A stretch of DNA of 7,642 nt from Sphingomonadales bacterium. Lineage in GTDB: Bacteria; Bacteroidota; Bacteroidia; UBA7662. The stretch is taken from positions 1 to 7,642 of the forward strand of contig VHBD01000061.1 in NCBI GenBank assembly GCA_016872125.1, read 5' to 3'. The number at the start of each line of letters is the position of its first letter. The first letter of the stretch is position 1. A model generated the notes under the pieces. It had not been told where the DNA came from and ran no database searches. It saw nothing but the letters and a program-made list of their open reading frames with translations. This document shows positions 6,756-7,642 of this stretch, piece after piece. Position numbers and translations under genes: made by a program.

Positions 6756-7642
6756 GTGGATTCATAGGGGTTAGGGGTTCAAAATTGGGCCCAAAGAAAG
6801 ATTGAGGATGGACAACCTTCCAAACGGAACGACCATCAGGCCCGTGCAGTGGCAACCCTTCCCGAATTCTCTGGCGCAAAACCAGGCTAATCTGTTTGGG
6901 GATGCCTTCATCGAGCAAGGCGGGAACCGATGCGGTACCACGGCGCCGCGCCAGGTGTCCCAAAGTCTCGGACCTATCGGGTACATGGCCCTGAGAAATA
7001 CAGGAGGAGAGGTAGTCCAACAAGTCGGATACCTCTGCCCATGAACTCCCCGCAGGGATTCCAGTCACCTGCGCTTCGCCTTGCGGCAACATCGCTTCCA
7101 ATTCGACTCCCAACGGTAAAGCACAGGATCTAAGCTCTTGCAAATCCGTGTCCTGCGGTATCGTCCATCCTTGGGTCTGCAATTTCAAATCACTCGATGT
7201 GGGCTTGAAGATCCCATCCAGTTCCTTCAAGAGCCTCTCCGTTTTCAAAACTCCGTGCAATGCCGGTACATTCACGATGTAGAGATCACGATCGGACATG
7301 AACACCGCCCATTGCCCCCCAAGGATGCGGCCATCATCCTCCCAAGTTTGGTCCTCGGTCAAGAACTTGTCACTTGCCTGCCAAGCATCGGGGTCCGCAG
7401 ATGCCCTCCAAACGGTTTGAGCATTCCAATAGGTCGCCGGGTCTACGCTGGCTCGGGGCCTGTCTGAATCGGCCTCGAATGGATTGTAACGCGGATTCCA
7501 TTGAACCTTTGGAGGCTGAATTTGGGAAGGCGCACCGGGGGCTATACCCCATGCGTCCGGTAAAGGCTCCTTCTCAAAATCGAGGGAGGGCATCAATTGA
7601 AATTGACCCAACGAACGCCGAACCGCGGCCTTGAGGATCGCG
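6739..7642 (-). CDS. mutL: DNA mismatch repair protein MutL, 3' part (5' end beyond the right edge)
   Basis: MutL links MutS mismatch recognition to strand removal in mismatch repair, in the cytoplasm. The frame is open to the right edge and reads AILKAAVRRSLGQFQLMPSL then DFE, which matches the end of the N-terminal ATPase domain in Bacteroidota MutL. A possible TTG start at 7611 lies inside this conserved block and is not a real start. Numbering from that TTG, residues about 14-95 form a proline-rich linker containing NPRYNPF (39-45), and about 98-278 form the C-terminal dimerisation domain, ending in GPDGRSVWKVV. The usual endonuclease motif DQHA(x)2E(x)4E aligns with NVPALHGVLKTE (114-125), where the D, Q, H and first E are replaced. 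The stop is TAG at 6739-6741, inside the start of the next gene. The ATPase motifs are outside the window. Identification is firm; the loss of endonuclease activity is inferred from this alignment by eye. Confidence 0.9.
   Translation of the reverse strand, partial: AILKAAVRRSLGQFQLMPSLDFEKEPLPDAWGIAPGAPSQIQPPKVQWNPRYNPFEADSDRPRASVDPATYWNAQTVWRASADPDAWQASDKFLTEDQTWEDDGRILGGQWAVFMSDRDLYIVNVPALHGVLKTERLLKELDGIFKPTSSDLKLQTQGWTIPQDTDLQELRSCALPLGVELEAMLPQGEAQVTGIPAGSSWAEVSDLLDYLSSCISQGHVPDRSETLGHLARRRGTASVPALLDEGIPKQISLVLRQRIREGLPLHGPDGRSVWKVVHPQSFFGPNFEPLTPMNPHEQSN

Noticed and set aside
7609..7611. TTG as the start of a separate gene covering 6739-7611.
   Set aside because: The frame continues upstream to the right edge and the residues on both sides of the TTG form one conserved MutL block, so it is an internal codon.
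1..7642. A defence system, mobile element or other new multi-gene system.
   Set aside because: All seven genes belong to known housekeeping families, there are no transposase, integrase, repeat or attachment-site signs, and no unexplained space is left.

Overview
The window is an almost fully coding stretch of bacterial chromosome in which every convincing gene lies on the minus strand. Read in the direction of transcription (from high to low coordinates) it holds: the 3' part of mutL (cut by the right edge), two rhomboid-family membrane protease genes, a membrane-anchored endonuclease/exonuclease/phosphatase (EEP) protein, cysS (cysteinyl-tRNA synthetase), a lipoprotein of the M28 / glutaminyl-peptide cyclotransferase (QC) family, and the 5' part of ftsK (cut by the left edge). 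No RNA gene, mobile element, CRISPR array, prophage or long repeat is visible, and no stretch of 300 bases lacks a gene.

The organism is most likely a member of Bacteroidota, possibly from a Flavobacteriia-like group. The reasons are the mutL-rhomboid-rhomboid-EEP gene order, which I recall as typical of that phylum; a MutL junction and linker of Bacteroidota style (LGQFQLMPSLDFE, then NPRYNPF); a cysteinyl-tRNA synthetase with KMGKS; a QC-type lipoprotein; and no clear Shine-Dalgarno sequences. Base composition looks close to balanced, higher than in many Flavobacteriia. Genus or species cannot be named from this window.

Layout: 6739-7642 mutL 3' part; 6051-6755 rhomboid 1 (17-base overlap with mutL); 5205-6035 rhomboid 2 (15-base gap); 3940-5208 EEP protein (4-base ATGA overlap); 2318-3910 cysS (29-base gap); 1261-2280 QC-like lipoprotein (37-base gap); 1-1240 ftsK 5' part (20-base gap, non-ATG start). 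The first four genes are packed as one transcription unit. The other three have short leaders, and two of these carry a TATTTTTG box that fits the Bacteroidota -7 element TAnnTTTG, so internal promoters are possible.

The functions are housekeeping: mismatch repair, intramembrane proteolysis, translation, envelope protein maturation, and chromosome segregation at division. I do not see a new multi-gene system. The points most worth a second look are details inside known families: a MutL C-terminal domain that has lost its recognisable endonuclease motif, a tandem rhomboid pair with different active-site boxes, an EEP protein with Asp in place of the usual metal-binding Glu, a cysteine cluster in CysRS, and the uncertain start of ftsK.
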